This document shows positions 11,301 through 23,150 of a stretch of 64,000 bases of DNA, piece by piece. Every line of letters starts with the position of its first letter. Positions within the stretch are counted from its first letter, which is position 1. Source of the DNA: Gymnothorax reevesii (taxonomy: Eukaryota > Chordata > Actinopteri > Anguilliformes > Muraenidae); the NCBI GenBank assembly GCA_029721435.1, contig CM056580.1, positions 29,134,367 to 29,198,366 on the forward strand, written 5' to 3'. Under the pieces are notes generated by a model. The model was given only the letters and a program-made list of their open reading frames with translations, ran no database searches and was not told the origin of the DNA. Both the position numbers and the translations under genes were made by a program.

Positions 11301-11920
11301 TATCCCACCGGTGTGGAATACCGTGGAATATAGTCATCGCCCTGTCCGTCCGTCTGTCCGTAATCATTCTCATTTCCAGAGCAGAACTCAAAAACTATAC
11401 GACTTACAAACTTCACATTTGCTATGGAACTTACTCTTATGGTGTAGTTGTGCCTTTTGGGGGTTTCAGTTCCATGCTGCCCATACTTTTGGAAATTTGC
11501 ACCAAAAACAGCACTGAAATCGGACTTTGTCCCGTTTCCGGAGCCAAATTCAAAAACCATGCCACTTAAAAACTTCAGATTTGGTATGGAACTTACCCTT
11601 ATGGTGTAGTTGTGCCTTCTGGGGGTTTCAGTTCCATGCTGCCCATTATTTCGGAAATTTTCACCGAAAACAGCCCTAAAATTGGACTTTGTCTCGTTTC
11701 TAGGACAGAACTCAAAAACTATACCACTTACAAACTTCACATTTGGTATGGAACTTACCCATATGGTGTAGCTGTGCCTTTTTGGGGTTTCAGTTCCATT
11801 CTGCCCAAAATCTTTCATTTCTATACCAAAAACAGCCAAAACATTGGACTTGGTCCCTTTGCTACAGCAGAATTCAGAAACTCGGCCACAAATCACGATT
11901 TATGTGGAACCGGTGGGATA
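11301..11920. repeat. 162-bp tandem repeat array with inverted ends
   Basis: The landmark 'ggtgtag' starts at 11441, 11603 and 11765, a period of exactly 162 bp, with about 3.5 diverged copies in all. The block is bracketed by an inverted 12-mer, TATCCCACCGGT at 11301-11312 and its reverse complement at 11909-11920. The left flank also has a GTCCGTCCGTC tract. On the minus strand the array is open for 198 codons (11300-11896) and reads as three 54-residue repeats around GTETPKRHNYTIRVSSI. This could be the by-product of a repeat length divisible by three, or the trace of a repeat that once encoded protein. No known domain is recognised, so it is not called a gene. Confidence 0.85.
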
Positions 11921-14900
11921 TGTCATCTTCTGATGACTCTTGTTCTGTTTCGCAGTGAGATGTTCCATTATTTGCTTTTCATTTCTGTCATTCTTAAATC
12001 AAATCTGGCTGAGAAGGGCTATTGACCTGTACTGCACATTTCTCCTTGTGTGAGCAAACTGCCGGTTGCTAGATGAGTGAAGCTTCCCCTTTCCCAGGGA
12101 GCAGAATGTAGCCTGGGTTTTCCTTTTTAAGGTTATGCATTTTCCCAACGTGACACAGTGGGTACAATCTCAGAACAAGCTCAGTCATGTTCTAGGCAGA
12201 ATAAATCTGGGCGTCTGACTGATAAGGATATTGCGCATGTAGTTTGTAGATTGACAATTACTGTATGCAAAGCATGCAGAAGTAGTCAGCAGGGATTTCC
12301 CAAGCTAGCAACCGCAAGACATATTTATTAGGTCAAAGCTTCCATTAAAGGCCAAATCTGGGCTTAGATTAGACATCCTAGGCCTGTATTAGAGGTTATG
12401 ATGAAAGCTATGCTTGAGCGAGGTGGAGCTGGTTTGTTTGACCTTGACTGATGAGAGAGGTTTTCATGGGGCAGGCAAAGTGGGGGCTTTTGTCTATCTC
12501 AGCAGTATTACTGCATCACTCATGTCTGGTTCTTACTGAAAAAAATATCGTCACTCCAGGTGCCCCTTTTCTGGCCATATCAGCTGTCAGACATGTGGAG
12601 AGTCTGATAACAAGCACTCTCTCAAAACAACACTGTTTAACTGTCCACACTTGTAATTTATGACTGGCCCCGAGGTTGCAGATGAACTCATGCTGCTTGG
12701 AACCACCTGGACAAGCCCACCAAAAGCAAAGGTCTGTTTGTCTGGCCTCAGCTGCATTGGGGTTTACTGCCTCATCGAAATTCGACTCCGTGCTTGCCAG
12801 TTTCATGCTTGGTCACATTCAGTCCTGTACAGATTTGTGAACGGATTTTGACAGTATGCCTCAATGAGCCAATAAGACTAGAAGGTGATGTAAGCTGGCG
12901 AGTCAAGCAACTGGCAAGTCTTGCAAATCCTCCAGCATTCTGCTGAAAGGGAAAGGGAATTTAGGGGATAATGGGGTCCAGCTAGAGGAAAACTAAGTCT
13001 GTGAATACCTTTCTTCTCACCTCTGCTACTTGGAGCCACACTGACGATCAGGCTGTGAAATGCTTCTGTTTTCTGAAATCAAGCATGGGAACATTTCCCT
13101 TTGTGATGGCAGCTGCTGTTCATTACATAGACCCTGTCTATATTTATTTTCCACTGTTAATGATAAGGTATTAATTGCAGGTTTCTTCATGGAATGAAAT
13201 TGTCTCTATATCTTTTGCCCTTCAAGTTTATTTGCACTTTTAAGTATTTGAAAAGAGGAAGGGTGTTCACTTTCTTGGTGTAAGTTCTCTAAGTACTCAA
13301 GCCAAATTTTATATGTACAGTGCATTTCACAAACATCGTCACAATGCTACTCCATCATACCACCATTAGGTGTAAGTCTAGTTTTGATGCACAGCCTACT
13401 TCTGTGGAGAAGGTGAATTATAAAAACAGTAAGAAGTCCATGTGCCTTAATTTGCAGGTAGTTCACTGTAAAAGCATCATGACTTTTCTTCTTCATGCCA
13501 GTTTTTGGACAGTAGTGCCTTAAACTGATAGCCACAGTGTCTTTACTCAATCACGCTGTCATGAGCCCCTGTGTGCTTATTTTACATTTCTAGTTTCTCT
13601 TCAGAGAGTAATTACCATGTCTGAGTGCGTATATGAGTGTGGCCCTTTGCATGAGATGGTGCTAAAGGCGAGGAAGGAATTCTTGGTGCTTTGGTCATCA
13701 AGTGTAAAATTATGGCGATCAGCAGGTATAGCATAAATTCAGATGTGCTTTTACCGTATCCTGCAGAGGCCTAGACGTGAAGGAATCTCCTCCTCCTCCT
13801 GAGTTCGTTGGAAATAGAATGTGACTGATTTTATCTCCTCCCAGCAGAGCTGTGGCTGCAATCCGATCATTATTGTTGAGCATTTTTTTCATAATTCAAT
13901 TATCAGCGAACAGACATTGCTTAATTATCTCAGCCTGTTGAGATTTCCAGTTTATTAGTTATGAGATTTTTGTTTGGGTCAGTAGCGTATTTCTGATCTC
14001 GACCAAACACCATATGATTTGATATTTCAATATTTCAGCATTGCATATAGTGTGTATTCTGTTGGGTTTTTGTTCAGCTGTAAGAGCCATAGGACTCAAT
14101 TATTTTCAGTTGTCGGCATTAGAATTTTCTGTTAAGAACATTACATTGTATTTGAATCTTACACTTTTATGGCTTAAGCTAACAATTGAACTTACAGAAA
14201 AGTATCTGTATTTCACTGGAGAAGCTGCGCTGTATTTTAGAGTGAATTTCTTTACTTTGCATTGACCTGTCTTTATATTTACAGTCTGCTTTTAATTAAA
14301 TCTCAATCTTTGGATGAGGAAGTATCCTGCAGCCAATGAAGTGGATTCTGCAGGCAGGATGCCAACATGTGCATCTGGTTATAGGGCCTCTGAAAGTGGA
14401 GGACAGAGCCCCACCTAACTTTGCCCCACTTACTTGTGCCGTAAATCCTGTCGCTTACAGCTGGACACATAAAACTCCAATTAAACAGTGATGCTGAGGA
14501 GACGGCAAAGAAAGACCGAAGTTCACGTTTCACGTACCATTATAAATGACCCAAATTACCGTCCAGGTCATGGCTGCTTCAACGGTATCACTACATTTTT
14601 TCTGAGGGGATTTAGCTTGTACTTGATGCTATCGTGGAAAGGACATGACATGTAGACAATATTGAAGAGGGTTGTTAATTGAGCAAATATTATTGCGATT
14701 GTTGAAGGAAAGGGATGGGGTAATTGCTGCCCCATCAGGAGGTGGTATGGAGTGAAGCTATGGACAGCTTTCACTCAACTCCTGCACACTCACAGAATTC
14801 TTCTAGAAGTAGTGCTATAAGTGAGTTCTTCGCATTGGCAGCAAAATATGAAGTTTGATTTTCAGTTCACATTCATTCTCATTGAATTCAAGCCATTGCC

Positions 14901-17734
14901 AACCAGAATCATTGCTGCAGAAATTCCTATCAGAAAAGCTGTTCTCAGGAGGTTGTTGCCGAAATTTGGATCAAACTGAGTGTAGTTCCCAAGCTTGTTC
15001 TATTGTATTACTGCTCTCTTGACGGTGAAATTGTGGAAAGAGGACTGAACAACTCACGACTGGTTGAATGGTCCAAAATAGACAATCCATACATAACATC
15101 AGAAGTTGTCCGTTATATTACTTGCTTCTTAAAACCAATGACTTAAATATTAAGTAGCTTGCCATCCGGCAGCAATGGCTTTCAAGAGCAATTTCTGCAC
15201 CTGGCACATATTTGTGGGTAGGGTTGATTCATTACTCAGAATAACTGGACTAGCTCCCAACCAAATGATATTGCTTGTAAAAGCTAATCATGGATGTCAA
15301 ATTTAAGATTCTGTGTTAGCCTTATGTAGCGCCAGTGAGCTCTTTGGAAGTTGAACCAATGGGTTGGGGGAAGTTCTCTAGTTTTGACCTCCCCATTTTA
15401 GTGATATTATTTGCCCTAGGACCAACAGACCACAGCAGTTGAAATCTCTTGGATACAATCAAGAGGCTCCTGGAATGGGACAATTCTCTACTTTCATTTT
15501 TGTGTGCAGCTGGCTAGATCTTCAAAGTGCTGCAACATTCCATTTGATTCCTAAAATAATGGAGGCTGTGAATTTAAGCTATTCACAGAGCTGCCTGGGC
15601 CGCAGATGCTGTTATTTGTTTCAGGAGTGTAAATGATTGCGCCTGTTTTGTCAGCCTTTTGGGATGCGAAATGTGGCCACATTTGTTCCACATACATTTA
15701 ATCTGTGATAAATAGGAGGGGAGCAAACAGTACATTCTGCTGTACTTGGCAGAATGGTAGTGATGCAGTCCGAATTTTAGGCACAAAAAAGCATATATAT
15801 AATTTTTTTCCCCCAACACAAATTACAAATGGTGTCTCCATTGTCCCAATGTTGGATCTAAGAGCATAAAAAATACCACCACTCGTGACTATTTTTAATG
15901 TAGCACTATTTTTAATGTCATTTAAATTGTACAATTGTTCATGACTGCTTTGCTTTCTGAATTTTGCAAAATCCCAAATCACTTTACATCATATTATATT
16001 GCACTGTTTTATTATAATTTTGAATTGTTTGGTCTTACAGTTCAAGTAGCAGCATGAATTTTGACAAGAATGCAATCAGTCAGGATGAGACTTATATTTC
16101 AACTAATTTGAGCAGAAATTGAGAGTATAGCCGGCCTGTTCAAACTCCATCTCCAACAGCTGCCCACCCCCACCCGACTCTTCCTGCTTTCATGACAAGA
16201 TGGAGTTTCAGATGCTTCTGATTATCGTCCTGTAGCTGTATTTGGGTTTGGGAGGAAAACAATCCGGTTGCCTTGGAGGACTGCTGGTTTCACAGCAGAT
16301 GTGGAATCTAGACAGAAGGGCCCTCGATGGAAGACAGCTATATCTCTAACATTTGATCGGGACGTGCACCCCCCCCCCGACAAACCTAAGCCCAACAAAA
16401 CCAACAAACCCAAACTCCCGCTCTAAACTCCACCAGCACATTCATAATGTAACAGGGGCTAGGATTGTCGAGAACAGCGTGATTAATGTATCCTTCGACG
16501 AGCAAACCTTGTCAGAGCTGGATGATCCAGCTGTGAAGAAAAAGATTAATGCTTGTTTTGCTCTGCATTCATTTTTTGAGCTAAAGCCTTTGTCAGTGTT
16601 TCAATATAGGGTTGGAGAAGTACAAAGGTATTTGTAGCCTCATACTGACCACCTGAAAAATGACACAGTTTCTCATGAAGCTGTCAAAATAGGAAGTGTT
16701 GTAGCCTCAGGTTTGACTCTGTCCGCTTATACTCTCCTTTAAACCCATTAATTGATGCCCTCTCTTTCTGTCGAGATAAATGCAGGCCTGAAATTCCGGG
16801 ATTTTGGGGCAGTCTTCCTTTTCTGAAATATGCTGTGGCTAACGTTTGTGCGGCTCAGATTTTCTCAAATAGCTAGCGAGAGGGATTCTAGGTCAAAGGT
16901 TGGCCCCGTTGGCTTGTTGCTGAGTAACTTCGGAGTCACCAAACAGCTTCTGGTTCTGACATAATGCCAAATAAGAATAGAATGACCGCAATGAACATTG
17001 CAGTGCGGTAGAGAAAATTTCAGATGGCATTTCTTCAGATGTCTCACTGTCAGTTTGACTGCCTGCACCATTCCATTGTGCTATTCTCCCAAACAGGGCA
17101 CTGGATAGCATAAAACACCCACCAAAAACAGTCATACTCCAAATCTGTGACCTCAATGCATGTTATTAGAGGGGATATAACCTTCCTAATGAGGGCAAAG
17201 AATTTGCTTAAGCTTCAGTGAAATTGAAAGCTGAGAGGACAAGGTGTCTCCCAGCACCCAGCCTTCATTTGTTTTCACTAAGGTGCTGCAGTTTGACAGC
17301 TGAAAATGGGGTGCAATCTGACTCCAGTAAAGAAAACCTCGGCCCTGACAATAATGTGCATATGGTCTGAATCACAAGCTGTGAGCCTTTGACAGATAGG
17401 ATATTTGCACCCTGTGAAATGCAGTGAGTTCAGGAATGTTTTCATGAGAAATGGGGGCTGTTAGTTTGTCTCCTCACTTTGCAAACTGATGGCCACTGCC
17501 CTGATGGACATACAGATTATACTGTATAATGCTCCGGTTCTGAAGAGATTCTGTTTCAAATTCAAGGACGATGGTGTGTGTGGCAGGCTCTGAAATAAGA
17601 ATGGCATGCCTATAGCCCACTTTCATTATAGAGCCAATGGGTTACCTGGCATGGATGCAATTTCAGATGCCATCATGTCTAAGGAATGTGCAGTATGCAG
17701 TACAACGTGTCTTTTAGACTTTAGGGGCTCTAAT
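11921..17734. other. 5.8-kb stretch without recognised gene
   Basis: Both strands were read. Open frames are short and carry no domain, signal peptide plus membrane pattern, or convincing splice-bounded exon. A C run (11 C) lies at 16370-16380 within a C/A-rich patch. Conserved noncoding elements cannot be excluded without alignment. Confidence 0.5.
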
Positions 17735-18010
17735 TTCTTGGCGCAGCGCAGGTGGCATAGCGTGGCGCAGCCTGCGCAGTGGTAATTTTGTGCGGTGCAG
17801 CACCGTGTGCAGCCACTTTGGCAATTTGGTAGATGCACGTGCACCGAGATGGGTGTGGCTGCGTAGTAGGGAGACGTGTCACATATTCATCAAGACGCAG
17901 TGACAATTCCGTAGAAAAAGTCTCCGCTGGAGTTGCAGAAAGTTCACCATCTCCAAAGTGGTTTACTTTCTGTGCAGTGGTAATTTGGCTGACCGGCGCA
18001 CAGTGCGCAT
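17735..18010. repeat. GC-rich block with GCGCAG and CAGTGGTAATTT repeats
   Basis: This block is much richer in CpG and GC than its surroundings. 'GCGCAG' recurs in its first 50 bp, and 'gcagtggtaattt' occurs at about 17777 and again at about 17977. It resembles the GC-rich subterminal regions of some hAT or Harbinger-type elements, but no terminal inverted repeats were found, so the identity is left open. Confidence 0.45.
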
Positions 18011-18079
18011 ACGTCACCGAAACCTCACAGGCAGGTTTCCAGAATGTCAGGTACATTTCAATGCAAGAAATAATTACAG

Positions 18080-18335
18080 GAACCACTATTTAACGTCCGT
18101 CCATCCGTACGTCCCGAATCCTTGTCAGCGAGATATCTCAAGAATGAAGCGACATATTTTCTTCAAATTTGATGTCAACATTTATTAGGGTGATACCCCT
18201 GCGCCAGTCGATTTTGGTGACCTTCGCGTCACTCTCAAGGTCACACCGAGAGATTGCTTATTTTGACACGATTTCACATTTTGTGGCGGGGGACAAAGAC
18301 ACGTTAGTGGCAAATACTTGTTGTTTTAAGATCGG
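18080..18335 (+). repeat. Dispersed repeat with CGTCCGTCC start, unclassified
   Basis: The segment opens with 'cgtccgtccatccgtacgtcc', continues with 'gagatatctcaagaatgaagc' and 'caaatttgatgtcaac', and ends near 'gtggcgggggacaaagacac'. Its order (CGTCC tract, 'ctcaagaatg', 'caaatttg', 'tttggtgacc', 'aaggtcac', 'gcgggggac') matches my recollection of a widespread animal repeat family that lacks a clear class. Only a search could confirm this. Confidence 0.4.
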
Positions 18336-19250
18336 TTGGTGTTTAGAGTTTTATGTTTCCTCAAGTATGCTTTTAAATATCAGATTACTATTTTGATAAG
18401 GCATAAGTGGATGCTTTGGTCTCAGACAGTGGGGTCCGTGCAGGAATTTGCCCTTCTCATGACATGGGGAAATTCATTCTGTCTGCTTCATGCCAAAATT
18501 ACACATTGATTGCAGGAACTGATAATAAGGTAAGACTGTGGTTGTAGGATGAGCATATATATATAGATGTGTGCTCACTTATAGATTATAGTTTGTCTTG
18601 ACCAATGTCTCCTGCACATTATTGAAGAAGGCCTAGGAAGTTGAACTGATTATTAAGAATGCAATCTCAGTTGGCCTCCCAGAGTGTTTTTCTTTTGTCT
18701 GAGTTTCTGGGTCAGTTCACCTTAAAGCAGTGAATCAGATGTGAGATCTTGATTCGATCAAAGTACAGCTGATGTGAATCTACTGGGGCCCATGATCTGA
18801 AAGGCATAATTGCTGATATGGAGCAAATTTTGTTTGTGGGCAACAGTAATGGCCTCATGCTTTGGTTCAGATTAAATCTGTTTACAAACTGCAGAAACAC
18901 TATCCAACCCCCTGCAAGGCTCAATTAGTCTATTTCCTGCCTACCTGACTGCTAGGTCTTTGCCAAAACAGGGGTTTTATTGACATATAAGGATGTAAAC
19001 ATGAAAATGAAAACTGCTAAAGTGAAAACAATGCCGATATTTATGCAATGTTACAAAATGACTTTATAAACCAATGTTTGGTAATGTTCATCAAATTAAT
19101 AGTTATATTAAATTAGGCAAGGAATGCTCTGAACTTAACTTCCCAAAGATACTTTCTAAACCACGCTGCACGTAAAAAAAAAGTTGCAATTTGGATTTAA
19201 ATAAGCGAGAACTCGAGAGCCTACGATTGAATCATTATTGAAGTGATGAA
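18336..19250. other. No gene recognised
   Basis: AT-rich DNA with a short 'atatatatatag' tract at 18547-18560. No coding signal. Confidence 0.5.
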
Positions 19251-19259
19251 TATGTATCA

Positions 19260-20275
19260 GCTGGAAATAATTCTGACTGATTCAGAACGAAACTTCTCAT
19301 TTCTTAAACAACCACGTAGGAAGATGCATCTCATGGTTGGTGAAAAGATGTTACTGTGTTTTAAGAGGGGCATATTATTGGCCAGCATCAAGCAAGAAAA
19401 CAGCTCAAGAGATTGCTATAATCACTAGAAATTGGTCATGAACCATCCAATAATTTATTAAAACCTGGAAAGATTATGGTGAACTATAAACTTTGTGAAC
19501 GAAATTGGTTAGAAAAAAAATCATGACTCATCCTGATCGGAGATCACAAAATTGAAGTTTCATCATTAAAAAATTTACAGTATAACTCATGGGTCTGTTA
19601 ATTTTGAAGGTAAGAGCATGTCTACATACATAGAACTGGGAGGATTGGGACTAAAGAGCTGTATAGCCATAAGAAAGCCACTTGATAGTGAGGCTAATTG
19701 GGAAAAAATGAGTCCAATTTGCAAGGGAGCAAAAAGATTGGACTGGGGGTAATAGAAAAAGGTCATGTGTAAGAAAGGAAGCCCATGAAGAGGTGCACCT
19801 GTCATGCATAGTGCCCTGTGCACAAGCTCCTGGAGGCAGCCTTATGATATTGGGTTGCTTCAATTAGTCAAGTCTGAGATCAGCAGTGTTCTGCAGCAAT
19901 GACATGAATTCAGCAGAATACTTGAATATACTGAATGACCAGTGACCCAAAATGGCCTTTTTCATCTCTAATGGCACAGGCATACTCCAGGATAACAATT
20001 GCGAGATTCATCGGGCTCAGATTGTGAAGTGAGCACGAGAAATCATTTTCACACATGAAATGGCCGACTCAGAGTCCGGACATTAACCAACTGAAAGTCT
20101 TCAGGACCTGCTGGAGAGGCTTAATGGGGTGGTTTGTCTTACCTTGGCCAAAAATGAATCCAAATCTCGTTGGAAATAAATGTAATATTGTATGTATGCA
20201 ATGTATGCAGTGATCAAAGCTTAAGGTGCCCCAACAAACTATTTAAATGTGCAACGTTTTTTGGATGGACTGTGT
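19260..20275 (+). mobile_element. Decayed Tc1 element with transposase fossil
   Basis: This is a heavily mutated Tc1-type transposase on the + strand. Still visible are 'aagaaaacagctcaagagattgct' (HTH region, near 19395), LQDNNCEIH with the second catalytic aspartate (near 19988-20015), and WPTQSPDIN just before the position of the glutamate (near 20060-20085), where the glutamate itself is not preserved. The right terminus is probably near 'ttttttggatggactgtgta' (about 20255-20275), with TA there. The left terminus could not be found. It is the oldest-looking Tc1 copy on the + strand. Confidence 0.75.
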
Positions 20276-21561
20276 ATAATTTCAAATTGTTAACATTTTG
20301 AAATGGTGAGGGGACCGTTCAAGCACAAATATACTCCCCGAGGCATACTCTTCTGCCCCTCAGCACAACCAAAGGGTCCCGACCAGAGGCCTGATTGACA
20401 AGGTGAGCTGTTGTTTGTGGCATGCAGAGGCCCCGAATGCCTTGCCTGCCCTATAGTAGCAATTGTGCAACACTTGCTAATGACATTAGCTTCAAAATGG
20501 AGTCCACTAAAGTGAACAAATGATTGGTGACAGTAACAGTAAAATAAACAATGGAAAGCTGTAATGATACCACAAGGTAAACTACTGCGATGAGTCTACA
20601 CACTGGGTTTAAAGCGCTTGAAAGTCTGAAAAAAGATACTGAAACAAGACCTGTGTCATTTTGTAGGTCTTGGTGAGCAGATAAAGAAAATGCAAAAATA
20701 AAAAAAATCTGTTGGGAATTTTTGGAGAAAATCCACTTTTTCATCGGCACCCAACTTGAATTTTTCAAATTGACGTGAAACGGTTAAAAATCTTCTATGC
20801 TTCTGCGTAAAACTCACTTAATTTCAATTATTTGTCACTACAGGCATACATTCCATCTACTTACAACCATTTTTTATTTTCAATTTTTAATTAATTTTTT
20901 AGGTTTTTTTTGTATAATTCAGCCTTTCATGTATAAATTTTCCTATTAGTATTAATATTAAAGGTGAGATAATAAGTTAAAAGCTGATCTTATTGAATCT
21001 GTCAGAGCATTCAGAACAGACATGAGAGCTACGTCAGAGAAAGAGCCCATTTCCTGGCCTTGTTGCCTGCTGTCTTGTGTGAGGGCTGCTGGCTTCTTAG
21101 TCCCTGGCTTGTGGTTGGGCAGGTGGTTGTTCTCATTTCACACTTGTTTATGTGCACTGATAACTGGATTTCGTGGATGATTGCAGGTGGCCCTCATTTC
21201 TTGAGGTCATGTGCGTTATTGTTCCAGTCAGCTCCCTTCTATTCCCAAGCTCAGACCAGCTTAAGAGGTAATTGAGTGACTGGAGTCTGGCAGACAGCAG
21301 GAAGTGATTAGCAGATGTTTCTTGGGTGGGGCGGTGCACTTGGCTATGCTTATGCTTAGGCATGACCAGAATAATAGAGGCTGGGTCTGGGTTGGAGTAA
21401 GTGGGCTTTGGGCGAGGGAGAGGGTTGTCGTAAGATGCAAAATCTGGGATTTGCTTTGTTTTCAGGTGGGTGTGAGCTGTAGACAGTCATCCCTCTCCAT
21501 AGGTGGTGAAAAGTACAGAGCTCTGTCACTATCCATCTGGTGCATAACGTAGGGTGTCATA
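20276..21561. other. No gene recognised
   Basis: Mixed sequence without coding signal. A TTTTTATTTT-rich patch at 20865-20920 is low complexity. Confidence 0.5.
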
Positions 21562-23148
21562 TACTGCGCCCTCCATAATTATTGGCACCCCTGGTTAAGA
21601 TGTGTTAAAAGCCTTAAAGTAAATTCAATTTTTATTGCATTAAGTATGCTCTCACATTGAAAATTGTGGAAAAATGTAACCTTCAACTCAAATGAATTTT
21701 AAGGGAAAAAAATCCCTGACGAAGAAATAATTATTTTTCTTAAATTCACCTGTTACACAATTATTGGCACCCCTAACAATTCCTATGAAATAAATGTAAT
21801 TGAAGTATTTCTGTCATTTCTATAGTAGTTTACAAAGTTGATCAGAGTATCTGGGAACATTTAATCAGTAATTCATTGCTTCCTGTTTCCCTGGGGTGTA
21901 AATATGATGTGACACAGAGGCCATCTCTCTTTTCCACTCTTCAACATGGGAAAGACAAAGGAAAACACCATTCAAGTAAAGAAGATGTGTGTCGACCTTC
22001 ACAAGTCAGGCAACAAGAAAATAGCCACTCGCCTGCACCTGTCCATATCTACTGTCAGAGGAATCATTAAGAAGTTTAAAACAACTGGAACAGTGGTAAA
22101 CAAGCCTGGACGAGGATGCAAGGTTATTTTGCCACCATGCAGAGTGAGGAGGATGGTAAGAGAAATAAAAAGTTCTCCAAAGCTCACTGTTAAAGAATTG
22201 CAACAAACGGTTGCACCTCGGGGTCTCCAAGTCTCCAAAACAACCATCAGATGCTATCTACATGCCAACAAGCTTCTTGGGAGGCATGCACGGAAAAAAC
22301 CTTTTCTCAAGCACAATCATAAACGCAAACGTCTGGAGTTCGCTAAGCGATACTGGGACTTCAACTGGGACCCTGTGCTTTGGTCAGATGAGACCAAGAT
22401 AGAGCTTTTTGGCAACAAACACTCTAAGTGGGTCTGGCGGAACACAAAAGATGAGTATGCAGAAAAGCACCTCATGCCCACTGTGAAGTATGGGGGAGGA
22501 TCGGTGATGCTGTGGGCCTGTTTCTCTTTCAGAGGCCCTGCGAACCTTGTTACGGTGTATGGTATCATGAACGCTTTGAAATACCAGGACATTTTAAATC
22601 AAAATCTGGTGGCCTCTGCCCGAAAGCTGAAGATGGGTCGTCACTGGGTCTTTTTAGCAAGATAATCTATAATCTATACAGACATGGCTGACCAGACACA
22701 GAATCAAGCACCTCTTATGGCCATCTCAGTCCCCAGACCTCAACCCCATTGAAAACTTGTGGAGTGAGCTGAAGAGGAGAGTGCAGAGGAGAGGACCCAG
22801 GTCGCTGGATGATTTAGAGAGATTGTGCAAAGGGGAATGGCCGAGGATCCCTCTTTCAGTATTCTCTCATCTTGTGAAACATTATAGGAAAAGATTAGGT
22901 GCTGTTTTGTTGGAAAAAGGGGGTTGTACAATGTATTAACATCTGGGGTGCTAATAATTGTGTTACCCATGATTTGATGTAAAAGAATTATTTCTTAATG
23001 TGGGTTTTTTTCCCATTGAATAAATGCACTTGAATTAGGTTGGATTTTCCTCTTTTTTCACTGTGGTCCTAATATATTATTTAGAAAAAACTGAATTTAT
23101 TAGAAGCTAAAGAACACATCTTAACCAGGGGTGTTATGGAGGGCAGTG
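21562..23148 (+). mobile_element. Tc1/mariner element, full length, defective
   Basis: The ends are inverted copies around 'ccctccat...cacccctggttaagatgtgtt', flanked by TA (21560-21561 and 23149-23150). The length is 1,587 bp. The left end carries a direct copy of its own motif about 190 bp inside ('attattggcacccct' at about 21578 and again at about 21761), the IR/DR arrangement in which transposase binds two sites per end. The single gene inside is on the + strand and broken. Confidence 0.94.
21946..22939 (+). pseudogene. Tc1 transposase pseudogene, frameshifted at second Asp
   Basis: The frame opens at ATG 21946 (MGKTKENTIQVKKMCVDLH) and stays open for 239 codons. It covers the paired helix-turn-helix DNA-binding region (about residues 1-110), the basic stretch RKKPFLKHNHKRKR and the first catalytic aspartate in LWSDETK, then GGGSVMLWACFS. 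It breaks at about 22650: extra T residues shift the frame exactly where the QQDN motif with the second aspartate should be, and the following 70 bp are rearranged. The C-terminal part is readable again from about 22740 ('ctcaaccccattgaaaac', then MWSELKRRVQRRG, and KHYRKRLGAVLLEKGGC at the end). It is the best-preserved DNA-binding domain among the Tc1 copies here, but the catalytic triad cannot be made in one protein. Confidence 0.94.
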
Positions 23149-23150
23149 TA

